The position numbers and the translations under genes are program-made. Shown piece by piece: positions 35,999 through 44,373 of a stretch of 51,802 nt of DNA (positions are counted from its first letter, which is position 1; every line of letters starts with the position of its first letter). This DNA comes from Burkholderiales bacterium UBA2459 (GTDB lineage: Bacteria > Pseudomonadota > Gammaproteobacteria > Burkholderiales > Burkholderiaceae_E), in NCBI GenBank assembly GCA_002342365.1, contig DDPV01000045.1, positions 1-51,802 of the forward strand. Reading direction: 5' to 3'. The notes below the pieces were generated by a model, which worked only from the letters and a program-made list of their open reading frames with translations, ran no database searches and was not told where the DNA came from.

Positions 35999-37459
35999 AT
36001 GAGTCAGCGGTTTGATGTGGTGGTGATCGGGGCGGGACCGGGTGGCTATATCGCCGCGATTCGCGCAGCACAGCTTGGCTTCAAGGTCGCTTGCGTTGAG
36101 CGGTGGCGAAACCCTCAAGGAGATCGGGTGTTGGGTGGCACCTGTCTCAACGTGGGCTGCATTCCGTCAAAGGCATTGCTTGCCTCAAGCGAACACTTCG
36201 AGGCGGTGCAATCGCATCTGAACGTCCACGGTATTTCGGTGACGTCAGCCACGATGGATGTGACCACAATGCTTGCCCGCAAGGATCAGATCGTGGGCAA
36301 GATGACCAAGGGTATCGAGTACTTGTTCAAGAAGAACAAAATCACCTGGTTCAAAGGACATGCGCGTTTTGCAGGCAAGCAAGAGAGCGTTTTTGCGGTT
36401 GATGTTTTTGAGAGCGGTCCTGAAGACGCGCAGGCCAGGGATAGGATTGAGGCGGACAAAGTCATCATTGCCACGGGTTCCAGAGCGCGCCATTTGCCCG
36501 GTATCGAGATCGATCAGGAATATATTTGTGATAACGAAGGGGCGCTTTGCTTCGATCCGGCACCCAAGCGACTCGCTGTGATCGGTTCGGGCGTGATCGG
36601 TCTCGAACTCGGGTCGGTCTGGCGCAGGCTTGGCGCTGAGGTCACCATCCTCGAGGCTATGCCCGATTTTCTTGCAGCTGCCGATCAATCGGTTGCCAAG
36701 GAGGCCTGGAAGCTTTTCACCCGACAGGGTTTGAATATTCACTTGGGTGCAAAGCTCGACGCCGTAGCCGTCGAAGGCAAGGGCAAAGGCAAACATGTGG
36801 TGCTCGATTACCACGACGCGGCAGGCCAAAGTCATCGCGCTGAGTTTGATCGCCTGATTGTCTCGGTAGGCAGGCAGCCGCTGAGCGAAGGCCTGGGTCT
36901 TGAGGCCATTGGACTGGCAACCGACGAGCGCGGATTTATCCCGGTCGATTCGCATTGTGCAACCGCGGTCGATGGCGTGTACGCCATTGGTGATGTAGTG
37001 CGCGGCCCGATGCTTGCGCACAAGGCTGAAGACGAAGGCGTGATGGTTGCCGAGATCATGGCTGGGCAGAAACCGCATATTGACTATCACTGTGTTCCCT
37101 GGGTGATTTACACGAGCCCGGAGATCGCATGGGTGGGGCGAACCGAGCAAGAGCTCGTAAAAGAAGGTCGGGCCTTCAAGAGCGGGCAGTTTCCATTCGC
37201 GGCAAACGGCCGAGCACTGGGTATGGATGCGAGCGAGGGTTTCGTGAAGATGCTTTGCGATCAGCATACCGATGAGATCCTCGGTGTGCACATCGTTGCT
37301 GCCACCGCATCGGATCTGATTGCCGAAGCGGCGCTGGCCATGGAATTCAAAGCCTCAGCCGAGGACGTTGCAAGGGTGTGTCATCCGCATCCCTCATTGT
37401 CCGAAGTCATGCGCGAAGCGGCGCTTGCTGCCACAGCCAACCGCGCGCTGAATATTTGA
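35999..37459 (+). CDS. lpdA: Dihydrolipoyl dehydrogenase (E3)
   Basis: The 486-residue flavoenzyme reoxidises the lipoyl group with NAD. It has the FAD motif VVVIGAGPGGYIAAIRAAQLG, the redox disulfide GGTCLNVGCIPSKALL, the NAD Rossmann motif LAVIGSGVIGLELGSVW, GDVVRGPMLAHKAEDEG and the dimer-interface catalytic HPHPSLSEV. The insertion ERWRNPQGDRVLGGTC is usual for this branch. AAAGGA about 8 bases upstream fixes the start; the frame is open far upstream inside odhB, but that part is an artefact of the overlapping frame. Confidence 0.97.
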   Translation: MSQRFDVVVIGAGPGGYIAAIRAAQLGFKVACVERWRNPQGDRVLGGTCLNVGCIPSKALLASSEHFEAVQSHLNVHGISVTSATMDVTTMLARKDQIVGKMTKGIEYLFKKNKITWFKGHARFAGKQESVFAVDVFESGPEDAQARDRIEADKVIIATGSRARHLPGIEIDQEYICDNEGALCFDPAPKRLAVIGSGVIGLELGSVWRRLGAEVTILEAMPDFLAAADQSVAKEAWKLFTRQGLNIHLGAKLDAVAVEGKGKGKHVVLDYHDAAGQSHRAEFDRLIVSVGRQPLSEGLGLEAIGLATDERGFIPVDSHCATAVDGVYAIGDVVRGPMLAHKAEDEGVMVAEIMAGQKPHIDYHCVPWVIYTSPEIAWVGRTEQELVKEGRAFKSGQFPFAANGRALGMDASEGFVKMLCDQHTDEILGVHIVAATASDLIAEAALAMEFKASAEDVARVCHPHPSLSEVMREAALAATANRALNI

Positions 37460-37526
37460 TTGAGCCTTTTGCGGCACGCCACAAGGCGACTCCAAGCCGG
37501 TGCGCCAGTGGCAGGGCGTCCGCTTG

Positions 37527-38669
37527 ATGATGGACTTGCTCAAGGCTTACCGGACAGAGGTCGCGCGCAAGTCATTGCTCGAGGATCAGATGCAGCTTGC
37601 AGCAATCGAGCGGCTGCAAAGTCTTGCACAGCAGTTGCTTGCGTTTGATCAAGCGCGAGGTTCCTGGCTTGGGCGGATTTTTTCCCTAGCGCAGCCGCCC
37701 AAGGGATTATGGCTTTGGGGAGGCGTGGGCCGCGGTAAGACTTTTTTGATGGATTTGTTTTTTGATCAGCTTTCGGTCGAAAAAAAAGCACGTTTTCACT
37801 TTCATGAGTTCATGCGCGAAGTGCATCGCGAACTCGGGCTTCTCAAAGGCGAGCCTAATCCGCTGGATGCGGTCGGTCAGCAAATCGCAAATCGTTATCA
37901 GATTCTTTGTTTCGATGAATTTCACGTCTCCGACATTGCCGACGCAATGATTCTTGAGCGTTTGTTGCAGGCTGTGTTTGCCCAGGGCATGGTGCTTGTT
38001 TGCACCTCCAACTACCGACCAGCCATGCTCTACCCCAACGGTCTGCATCGTGATCGCATACTGCCTGCCATCGCGCTACTTGAGGACAAACTCGAAAGCT
38101 ATGAGCTTGACGCCGGCATGGACTATCGTCGCCGCGCGCTTGAACTCCTGCCTGCCTACCTCAGCCCATTGGGGCCCGAGACTGAGCACCACATGCGTGA
38201 AAGCTTTGAGCGGCTGGCAGACGGGCCGATGCTTCGCCCTGCTGAGATCGAAGTTGCGCATCGCAGCCTGCCGTGTCTGGGTCTGGGTGGCGGGGTTATC
38301 TGGCTTGACTTCCAGGCCCTTTGCGGCTCGCCGCGTTCACAGATCGACTACCTCGAATTGGCCGAGCGTTTTCACACGGTCTTGTTGCAGTCCGTACCTT
38401 TGATGAGCGCTGCAATGGCCTCTGAAGCGCGTCGTTTCGTCTGGCTTGTCGATGTGTTTTACGATCAGTCGGTCAAGCTGATTGTGAGCGCCGAAGATCA
38501 ACCGGAGATGCTCTATCGGCAGGGCGCTCTTTCGCATGAGTTTGCCCGAACCGCCTCGCGGCTGATCGAAATGCAAACCAAGGCCTATCGTGGGCGAGCG
38601 CGACGGCATTTCATCCATGGGGGATTGGCAGCAGCGCAGGCGAATGCGAAAATCCCGCATGGATCCTGA
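37527..38669 (+). CDS. zapE: Cell division ATPase ZapE (AFG1 family)
   Basis: The 380-residue AAA-like ATPase has Walker A (GGVGRGKTFLMDLFFDQL), ARFHFHEFMREVHREL, Walker B (ILCFDEFHVSDIADAMIL) and the sensor region TSNYRPAMLYPNGLHRDRILP, all hallmarks of AFG1/ZapE. In E. coli ZapE acts at the Z-ring during constriction; the mitochondrial homologue helps turn over respiratory-chain subunits. Its position directly behind the 2-oxoglutarate dehydrogenase genes is conserved in Burkholderiales as I recall. The start is uncertain (GTG 37500, ATG 37527 or ATG 37530). It overlaps the next gene by 11 bases. Confidence 0.92.
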   Translation: MMDLLKAYRTEVARKSLLEDQMQLAAIERLQSLAQQLLAFDQARGSWLGRIFSLAQPPKGLWLWGGVGRGKTFLMDLFFDQLSVEKKARFHFHEFMREVHRELGLLKGEPNPLDAVGQQIANRYQILCFDEFHVSDIADAMILERLLQAVFAQGMVLVCTSNYRPAMLYPNGLHRDRILPAIALLEDKLESYELDAGMDYRRRALELLPAYLSPLGPETEHHMRESFERLADGPMLRPAEIEVAHRSLPCLGLGGGVIWLDFQALCGSPRSQIDYLELAERFHTVLLQSVPLMSAAMASEARRFVWLVDVFYDQSVKLIVSAEDQPEMLYRQGALSHEFARTASRLIEMQTKAYRGRARRHFIHGGLAAAQANAKIPHGS

Positions 38670-38856
38670 GACCATTGCACATCGCATTCAAGAACTGCAG
38701 CTTGAACATCGCGGACTTGACGCGATGATCGAGGCGATTTCCGAGCAAACACACTTTGATGAGTTGCAGTTAAGGCGACTCAAAAAGCGAAAATTGCAAA
38801 TCAAAGACAGCATCTTTCAGCTGCAAATGATGCTTGTCCCGGACGTTCCTGCCTGA
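38659..38856 (+). CDS. YdcH-like DUF465 small helical protein
   Basis: The 65-residue, all-helical protein starts MDPETIAHRIQELQLEHRGLD and contains LRRLKKRKLQIKDSIFQLQ, the KK/R-K-L-x-L-K-D-x-I pattern of the DUF465/YdcH family. The function of this family is unknown. It overlaps the end of zapE by 11 bases, and its stop is 10 bases before the TTG start of the helicase gene. I use the ATG at 38659 because the family is 65-75 residues and the N-terminus matches. Confidence 0.85.
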   Translation: MDPETIAHRIQELQLEHRGLDAMIEAISEQTHFDELQLRRLKKRKLQIKDSIFQLQMMLVPDVPA

Positions 38857-38866
38857 GGATGTTTTC

Positions 38867-40903
38867 TTGAGCGATGTCATAGGCGCGGTTGCTGCCGTGC
38901 TGGGGCCTCATGGCTTGCTTGCCGCAAAGCCCGGCTTTCGATTCCGTCGCCAACAGTTTGAGATGGCCGTAGCGGTTGCTGAGGCCATCGAGAAAAACGA
39001 AGCGCTGGTGGTTGAAGCAGGTACCGGCGTTGGGAAAACCTTTGCCTATTTGGTCCCAGCGCTTCTGTCGGGGCGCAAGCTGCTGATTTCAACCGGCACC
39101 AAGGCCTTGCAAGATCAACTGCTGCATCGGGATTTACCGCTCTTGCTTGAACATCTCAGCGTGTCGGCGCATGTATGCCAGCTCAAGGGCCGCAGCAATT
39201 ACGTGTGCCACTATCATTTGGAGCGCAACCTGCGGGAAGGTCGCTTTGCACGCCGCGAGGAAGCCGCATTACTGATGAGGATTCGCGCCTTCGCCGCGCG
39301 AAGCGATTCAGGTGACCGTAGCGCTTGCGAAGAGGTTCCAGACGACTCGGCGGTTTGGGCTATGGCAACGGCCACACGCGATACCTGCCTGGGCAGTCAG
39401 TGCGCAGACTACGGGCGGTGCTTTGTGATGCGTGCACGACAACGTGCGCATCAGGCTGATCTGGTGGTCGTTAATCATCATTTGTTATGCGCCGACTTGG
39501 CGCTCAAACGCGATGGTGTTTCCGATTTGCTACCTGAGGTAGAAGGTATTGTGGTGGATGAGGCGCATCAGTTGCCTGACACCGCGATCCAATTCTTTGG
39601 GCGATCCTGGTCGCTTCGCCAGGGGCAGGAGTTTGCCCGTGACCTCTTGAGAATCGGTCTGGCTGAGGCGGCCGACGCTGCTGATTGGATGCACTGGCGG
39701 GATGTTTTGGAGCAGTCGCTGCGCGAGCTGCGGCTCGCAGGCGAGGGGCCTTCAAAGTTGGAATGGTCGGTCGACCATCCCCGATTTGCAGCGCTTGTGC
39801 CGGTCTTGCGAAACTTGTTGGATCAATTAGAACCATTACAAAGTTTGTTAAGCGAGCAGGCAAGCCGAGGCGAAGAGCTTGGTCTTTTGCTTGCAAGGCT
39901 CGCTTCGATGGCTGAGTTCCTGCCCGATTTTCTTGCCGAGCCGTCAACCGCGGTTTCGGAAGATCGTGTGCTGTGGCTCGATGTCAGTCGCACCGGACTG
40001 AGCTTTCATCAAGCACCGATGGATGCGGCGAAAGCAATGCAAGAAGCACTCGGGGAACGTCCAAGATCGCTCGTGTTGACCTCGGCGAGTCTGGCCATGG
40101 CAGGCGACTTGCAGCATGTGGCCGGCCGTTTGGGACTGAAAGCGGCACACACGCTTTGTATCGACAGTCCTTTTCATTATGCTGAGCAGGCGCGGCTTTA
40201 TGTGCCGCGAGGCTGTGGCGATCCTAACCATCCCGAATTCGCAGCCCTGATGGCTGAACACATTTGGCCGCTGATCCTGCATAACCGCGGACGCGCGTTC
40301 ATCCTTTGTACAAGCCTGAGAATGGTTGCGGCGCTGCATCAGGCCTTGCTCGGCTTGGAGGCCACATCGGGGTCAGCCGCTTTACCCATCGAGTGGCTGA
40401 TTCAGGGTGCGATGAGTAAGGCTTTGATGTTGCATCGTTTTCAACAGGGGAGGGCACCGGTGTTGATCGGCAGTTCAAGCTTTTGGGAGGGGGTCGATGT
40501 GGTTGGCGATCAGCTCTCGCTGGTTGTGATCGACAAGCTTCCTTTTGCGCCTCCGGATGAGCCGCTGCTCAAGGCCCGGATCCGGCGAGCCAAGGCAAAC
40601 GGCGAGGATGTATTCGGGCAATGGCAGCTGCCGCAGGCCGCAATGAGCCTCAAGCAAGGGGCTGGTCGCCTGATCCGTAGCGAAAACGATATCGGTCTTC
40701 TGGTGGTCTGCGATGAGCGGCTGGTCACGCGCTCCTATGGCAAGCTTTTATTGCGCAGTCTGCCCGGCTTTCCCCTTATCCGGGATGCCATGGATGCGAT
40801 GGACTTCTTGACCAAGGCGCGGGGCGATGGCAACCTTGCGTCGCAGTCTGAATCCGACGGCAATCCAGACAGAACAAAGGCACAGGTATGGTCGGTCTTC
40901 TAA
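38867..40903 (+). CDS. yoaA: ATP-dependent DNA helicase, YoaA/DinG (XPD-like) family
   Basis: The 678-residue superfamily 2 helicase has motif I VVEAGTGVGKTFAYLVPALL, ISTGTKALQDQLLHRDLP, an iron-sulfur cluster domain with four cysteines (NYVCHYH, RSACEE, DTCLGSQC), motif II IVVDEAHQLPD, and C-terminal motifs GSSSFWEGVDVVGDQLSLVVIDKLPF and QGAGRLIRSENDIGLLVVCD. YoaA in E. coli assists replication-fork repair. The probable start is TTG at 38867 with GAGG 8 bases upstream; an in-frame TTG at 38834 lies inside the previous gene. The stop overlaps the next gene by 16 bases. Confidence 0.92.
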   Translation: MSDVIGAVAAVLGPHGLLAAKPGFRFRRQQFEMAVAVAEAIEKNEALVVEAGTGVGKTFAYLVPALLSGRKLLISTGTKALQDQLLHRDLPLLLEHLSVSAHVCQLKGRSNYVCHYHLERNLREGRFARREEAALLMRIRAFAARSDSGDRSACEEVPDDSAVWAMATATRDTCLGSQCADYGRCFVMRARQRAHQADLVVVNHHLLCADLALKRDGVSDLLPEVEGIVVDEAHQLPDTAIQFFGRSWSLRQGQEFARDLLRIGLAEAADAADWMHWRDVLEQSLRELRLAGEGPSKLEWSVDHPRFAALVPVLRNLLDQLEPLQSLLSEQASRGEELGLLLARLASMAEFLPDFLAEPSTAVSEDRVLWLDVSRTGLSFHQAPMDAAKAMQEALGERPRSLVLTSASLAMAGDLQHVAGRLGLKAAHTLCIDSPFHYAEQARLYVPRGCGDPNHPEFAALMAEHIWPLILHNRGRAFILCTSLRMVAALHQALLGLEATSGSAALPIEWLIQGAMSKALMLHRFQQGRAPVLIGSSSFWEGVDVVGDQLSLVVIDKLPFAPPDEPLLKARIRRAKANGEDVFGQWQLPQAAMSLKQGAGRLIRSENDIGLLVVCDERLVTRSYGKLLLRSLPGFPLIRDAMDAMDFLTKARGDGNLASQSESDGNPDRTKAQVWSVF

Positions 40904-41334
40904 GGTTTTTAAGCATATGGATAGGGGTCTTTCCGCTCTGGGCGCAGGCCAGTTCGGTGATCGATCAGGATGAGAAAGCACTCGGGCTGAGGGCGAAGGA
41001 AGCAGCAACCGCCGGCGTGAGGCTTCAGTGCAGCCAGGCGCAGGCACCAAGCCTGACAGCACACGTGTCAGCGGTTTCGCGAACCTACGTGTTGCACCGC
41101 GGCATCATTTGGGTGATCGATCCCGATAGCGGCGAGCTTGTCCACCCGAGCGCCTATGTGATTGAGAAGGGGATCGTTCGCTGGCGAAACGAAGCCATCG
41201 GTTTTGCGATTCGACCCTTCAGGCCTCGTCATGAAATTCATCTCGCAAGCCTGCAAGAGTATGCAGACGGCAATCAGCTCACCGGGCCTTTTCCATGCAA
41301 ACTTGTAAAGGGCAGTCTACAGGGCTTGTCTTGA
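40888..41334 (+). CDS. Secreted protein of unknown function
   Basis: The 148-residue product has a signal peptide (LLRFLSIWIGVFPLWAQASS, cleavage likely after AQA). The mature domain has one Cys near its start (RLQCSQ) and one near its end (PFPCKL), a probable disulfide, and alternating hydrophobic residues suggesting beta strands (TYVLHRGIIWVIDPDSGEL, GIVRWRNEAIGFAIRP). I recognise no family. It overlaps yoaA by 16 bases, so it is translated from the same mRNA, and is convergent with bamD. Both terminal cysteines and the beta-rich middle recall, only loosely, the MliC-like protein at 21825-22157. Confidence 0.65.
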   Translation: MVGLLRFLSIWIGVFPLWAQASSVIDQDEKALGLRAKEAATAGVRLQCSQAQAPSLTAHVSAVSRTYVLHRGIIWVIDPDSGELVHPSAYVIEKGIVRWRNEAIGFAIRPFRPRHEIHLASLQEYADGNQLTGPFPCKLVKGSLQGLS

Positions 41335-41388
41335 GACCAGTTCCTAAGGGAAAACGGGTTCAGACCGCAGCAGGCAACCGCGCCGGAC

Positions 41389-42213
41389 TCAGCGCCAGAA
41401 CTCCCACCAGCGCGATTCGTTGTCCAGGCGCGAGAGGAGTTTGCGGCTTTCCGGATAATTCAGCTTAAATACCCGCTCGGCATCCTCGGCCTGCTGGCTC
41501 AGGCCGAGCTCGCGGGCAGCGAGGATGAGGACCACCAGCGCCTCTTCGACAGCCGGCGTGTCGGGAAACTGCTGGATCAACTGCTGCGCGCGATTGGCCG
41601 CTGCCACATGCGCACCGCGCGTCCAGTAAAACTTCGCAATCGTCAACTCGCCTTCGGCCATGGTGTTGACGAGGTAACGCAAGCGTTGCCTTGAATCCTC
41701 CACATAAGCGCTATCCGGATACCGTTCAAGCACAACACGAAAAGCGTCATAGGCCTGTCGCGTTGCCTTCAGGTCGCGGTCTGCCAGACTTTGCCCGCCG
41801 AGCTTGACCAACAAGCCCATTTGGTCATTGAAGTGGACCAGGCCGCGCAGATAGAACACATAATCCATCGCTGGACTGGTCGGATACATTTTGGAGAACC
41901 GATCCAGTGTCGAAAGCGCCTGCTCTTTTTCGCCCAAGCGGTAATGGCCGTAAGCGAGTTCGAGCTGGGCTTGCTGCGCGTAGCGGCCGAAGGGGTAGCG
42001 TGACTCGAGTCGTCCAAACAACCGAGTAGCCTGCGCAAGATTGCCGGCCGACAACTCGGCTTTGGCCTCCGCATAAAGCTTTTCGGCGGTCCATCCCGAG
42101 GTTGGATCGGGTCCATCACTGCCCAAACCGCAGGCAGCCAGCGTAAGACTCAACCCGAGGACAAGCCCCGCCAAAAGGGCGCTTGAACCCGAACACGCGC
42201 GTTGACTAATCAT
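41389..42213 (-). CDS. bamD: Outer membrane protein assembly factor BamD
   Basis: The 274-residue lipoprotein has a signal peptide and lipobox SLTLAAC (lipidated Cys28). Five TPR-like repeats follow (LYAEAKAELSAGNLAQATRLFGRLESRYPFGRYAQQAQLELAYGHYRLGEKEQAL in parts; PTSPAMDYVFYLRGLVHF; YPDSAYVEDSRQRLRYL). BamD is an essential part of the BAM complex that inserts beta-barrels into the outer membrane. I chose the ATG at 42213 because it gives a normal signal peptide; the frame is open a further 35 codons. It is divergent from rluD, the common proteobacterial arrangement. Confidence 0.96.
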   Translation of the reverse strand: MISQRACSGSSALLAGLVLGLSLTLAACGLGSDGPDPTSGWTAEKLYAEAKAELSAGNLAQATRLFGRLESRYPFGRYAQQAQLELAYGHYRLGEKEQALSTLDRFSKMYPTSPAMDYVFYLRGLVHFNDQMGLLVKLGGQSLADRDLKATRQAYDAFRVVLERYPDSAYVEDSRQRLRYLVNTMAEGELTIAKFYWTRGAHVAAANRAQQLIQQFPDTPAVEEALVVLILAARELGLSQQAEDAERVFKLNYPESRKLLSRLDNESRWWEFWR

Positions 42214-42345
42214 GCTCTTTCTCTGCTTGATGGAGATGCGACAATCGGGCTTCTCATCGATCGCTTCCATCGATGGCTCAGACAGGCTCGCTGCAGTCGA
42301 CCACACGGCAAACGACATATGGCTGGATTATACGGATGATGGCCG

Positions 42346-43407
42346 ATGCATTTCAGCGCTGATCAGACGGCGGATCAAGACTTGACAGAGGGTCGCGACG
42401 GCGAGCCTGGATCTCGTGTATTGCAGTGGACTACCGAGGCTGCGGCTGGCTTGCGGCTTGATCGTTTTTTGACCGACAGGCTCAGGCAGGCGGGGGAGGT
42501 TGTCTCACGAACCCGGGTGCAGGATTGGATCCGTCTGGGCGCGGTGCGCGTGAACGACGGGCTTTCCAGCGCCTCGCAAAAGCTCTCCGGGCGCGAGACA
42601 GTCGAGGTCTGGCCGCAACCTCTTGAGGCATCGACCGCCTTTAGCCCTGACCCGATGGATTTACAGTTCGCCTATCTTGATGAGCAGCTCGTGGTGGTCG
42701 ATAAACCGGCCGGCCGCGTGGTACATCCGGCGCCGGGGCATTGGCGAGGCACGCTGATGAATGGTTTGCTGCACTGGCGTCCCGAACTCGCTGCTTTGCC
42801 CAGGGCGGGGATTGTGCACCGACTGGATCGGGACACTTCGGGCTTGTTGATGGTCGGACTTCAGCATGAAAGCCTCATGCATTTGCAACAGGCCTTGGCG
42901 GCGCGACAGACGCATCGGGTCTACCTCGCACTGGTTCATGGCGATGCGAGTCGGTTTGATGGAATCACGATCAATAAGCCTATTGGCCGCGATCCGGTAT
43001 CGCGGGTTCGAATGGCTTGTGACGGTCTGGCAGCAAAGCCCGCCACAACGGCAGTCCGCTTCCTGAGTCGTGCAAGCTTCGCCGACGCGCAGGGATTCAG
43101 TTTGCTCTCCTGCAAGCTTGACACGGGGCGAACCCATCAGATTCGCGTTCATCTTGCGTCACAGGGCATTTACCTGGTCGGTGACCCCTTGTATGGGAAA
43201 TCCGCAGCTGACCGTGCGCTTGCCCAGCGTGATCCCCAGTTCGAAGCGCTGCTTTTGCAGGGTCAGGCCCTGCACGCAAGCCTTTTGCAGTTTCCGCATC
43301 CCGTCTCAGGCAAGCAACTGAGCGTTTTCAGTGCCTGGAAAGCAGAAGTTGATCTACCCCTTCCTATGGCGCAAACGCTCGCTGCACTTTGGGGATTAAG
43401 CTTGTGA
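42346..43407 (+). CDS. rluD: 23S rRNA pseudouridine synthase RluD
   Basis: The 353-residue enzyme makes pseudouridines 1911, 1915 and 1917 of helix 69 in E. coli. An S4 RNA-binding domain (GLRLDRFLTDRL...RTRVQDWIRLGAVRVNDG) precedes the catalytic domain with VVDKPAGRVVHPAPGH and the active-site HRLDRDTSGLLM. C-terminal GRTHQIRVHLASQGIYLVGDPLYG confirms the RluA/RluD family; context (bamD upstream, pgeF downstream) points to RluD. The first ATG in frame is used. The last four bases are shared with the pgeF start in a GTGA junction. Confidence 0.95.
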   Translation: MHFSADQTADQDLTEGRDGEPGSRVLQWTTEAAAGLRLDRFLTDRLRQAGEVVSRTRVQDWIRLGAVRVNDGLSSASQKLSGRETVEVWPQPLEASTAFSPDPMDLQFAYLDEQLVVVDKPAGRVVHPAPGHWRGTLMNGLLHWRPELAALPRAGIVHRLDRDTSGLLMVGLQHESLMHLQQALAARQTHRVYLALVHGDASRFDGITINKPIGRDPVSRVRMACDGLAAKPATTAVRFLSRASFADAQGFSLLSCKLDTGRTHQIRVHLASQGIYLVGDPLYGKSAADRALAQRDPQFEALLLQGQALHASLLQFPHPVSGKQLSVFSAWKAEVDLPLPMAQTLAALWGLSL

Positions 43408-44249
43408 GTGATCAAAGCGAGACGGCAAGGCAAAAGCCCATCGACCCGCCGCAGTCCTGGCTGCGTCCAAATTGGGATTTTGCTTTTGCGCTGCATCAGC
43501 CCAATGCGCGCAAACAAGCGGCCCTGCTTGCCGAGCGTTATTTCGTGCTTTGCACAAACCGATATGGGGGTTTGAGTGAGGGCGTCTTCAGCTCGATGAA
43601 TCTTGGGTTTAGCCAGGGCGATGACAAGGCCTTGGTGGCAGAAAATCGGCGCTTGCTGGAGCAGTTTTTGCCATACCCCGCGGGCTATTTGCATCTGGTC
43701 CACGGGGCGCGCTGTGTTCGCGACGATGAGCTTGCCGCGCATCAGCGCTTACCTGAGGCCGATGCCGCGGTGTTAACAAGCAAGGGTCGTTCGCTGGTGA
43801 TGCTCACGGGTGATTGCCTTCCGATCGTGCTTGCTGAAGCACAAGGCCAAGCCTTGGGCATGGTGCACGCAGGATGGCGAGGGCTGGCTTGCGGCGTCAT
43901 CGAATCGGCCGTCCATGTGCTCCGGTCTGCGGTTGAACCCCGGGCCAGATTGCTGGCGTGGATTGGCCCTGGTATTGGTCCAGCGGCCTTTGAAGTTGGC
44001 GAGGATGTATTGATGGCGTTTCCTGAGAATGAGCGCGGCGCTGAGTTCTTTCGCAAGCGGCCCTTGCAAGCTGGCCAGGCGCGTTGGATGGGTGATCTCA
44101 TCGCCATTGCCCGGCGTCGTTTGGGCTTGGCGGGCATCTCGGCCGTGGGTGGCGGCCTTTGGTGTACCTGGCATGACGGTAGCCGTTACTTTTCTCATCG
44201 TCGCCAGGCCGGAGGTGGCCGTTTTGCAACCGTGATCGCGATTCGTTGA
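43404..44249 (+). CDS. pgeF: Peptidoglycan editing factor PgeF (YfiH family)
   Basis: The 281-residue laccase-like-fold protein has LCTNRYGGLSEGVFSSMNLGFSQGDD, the metal site residues in VHGARC, MLTGDCLPIVLA and VHAGWRGLACGVIESAV, and GPGIGPAAFEVGEDV. PgeF removes mis-incorporated L-Ser/Gly from UDP-MurNAc precursors. The GTG start at 43404 overlaps the rluD stop and follows a GGGGATTAA; a TTG 15 bases earlier is possible. phaC follows after 124 bases. Confidence 0.93.
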   Translation: MSDQSETARQKPIDPPQSWLRPNWDFAFALHQPNARKQAALLAERYFVLCTNRYGGLSEGVFSSMNLGFSQGDDKALVAENRRLLEQFLPYPAGYLHLVHGARCVRDDELAAHQRLPEADAAVLTSKGRSLVMLTGDCLPIVLAEAQGQALGMVHAGWRGLACGVIESAVHVLRSAVEPRARLLAWIGPGIGPAAFEVGEDVLMAFPENERGAEFFRKRPLQAGQARWMGDLIAIARRRLGLAGISAVGGGLWCTWHDGSRYFSHRRQAGGGRFATVIAIR

Positions 44250-44373
44250 CCGTTCTCGTGGGCATAGCCCCATCGTGTTGCGAAAGAATCTGTATCGTTC
44301 AGTCTTGTCGATGAATCGGAGGCTAGAAGGCCTGTCTGCTTCATCCCCACCATGCGATGCGAAGGAGGCTGCC

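Noticed and set aside
36245..37291. 348-codon minus-strand frame
   Set aside because: Fully antisense to lpdA with no recognisable domain; such frames arise from codon bias.
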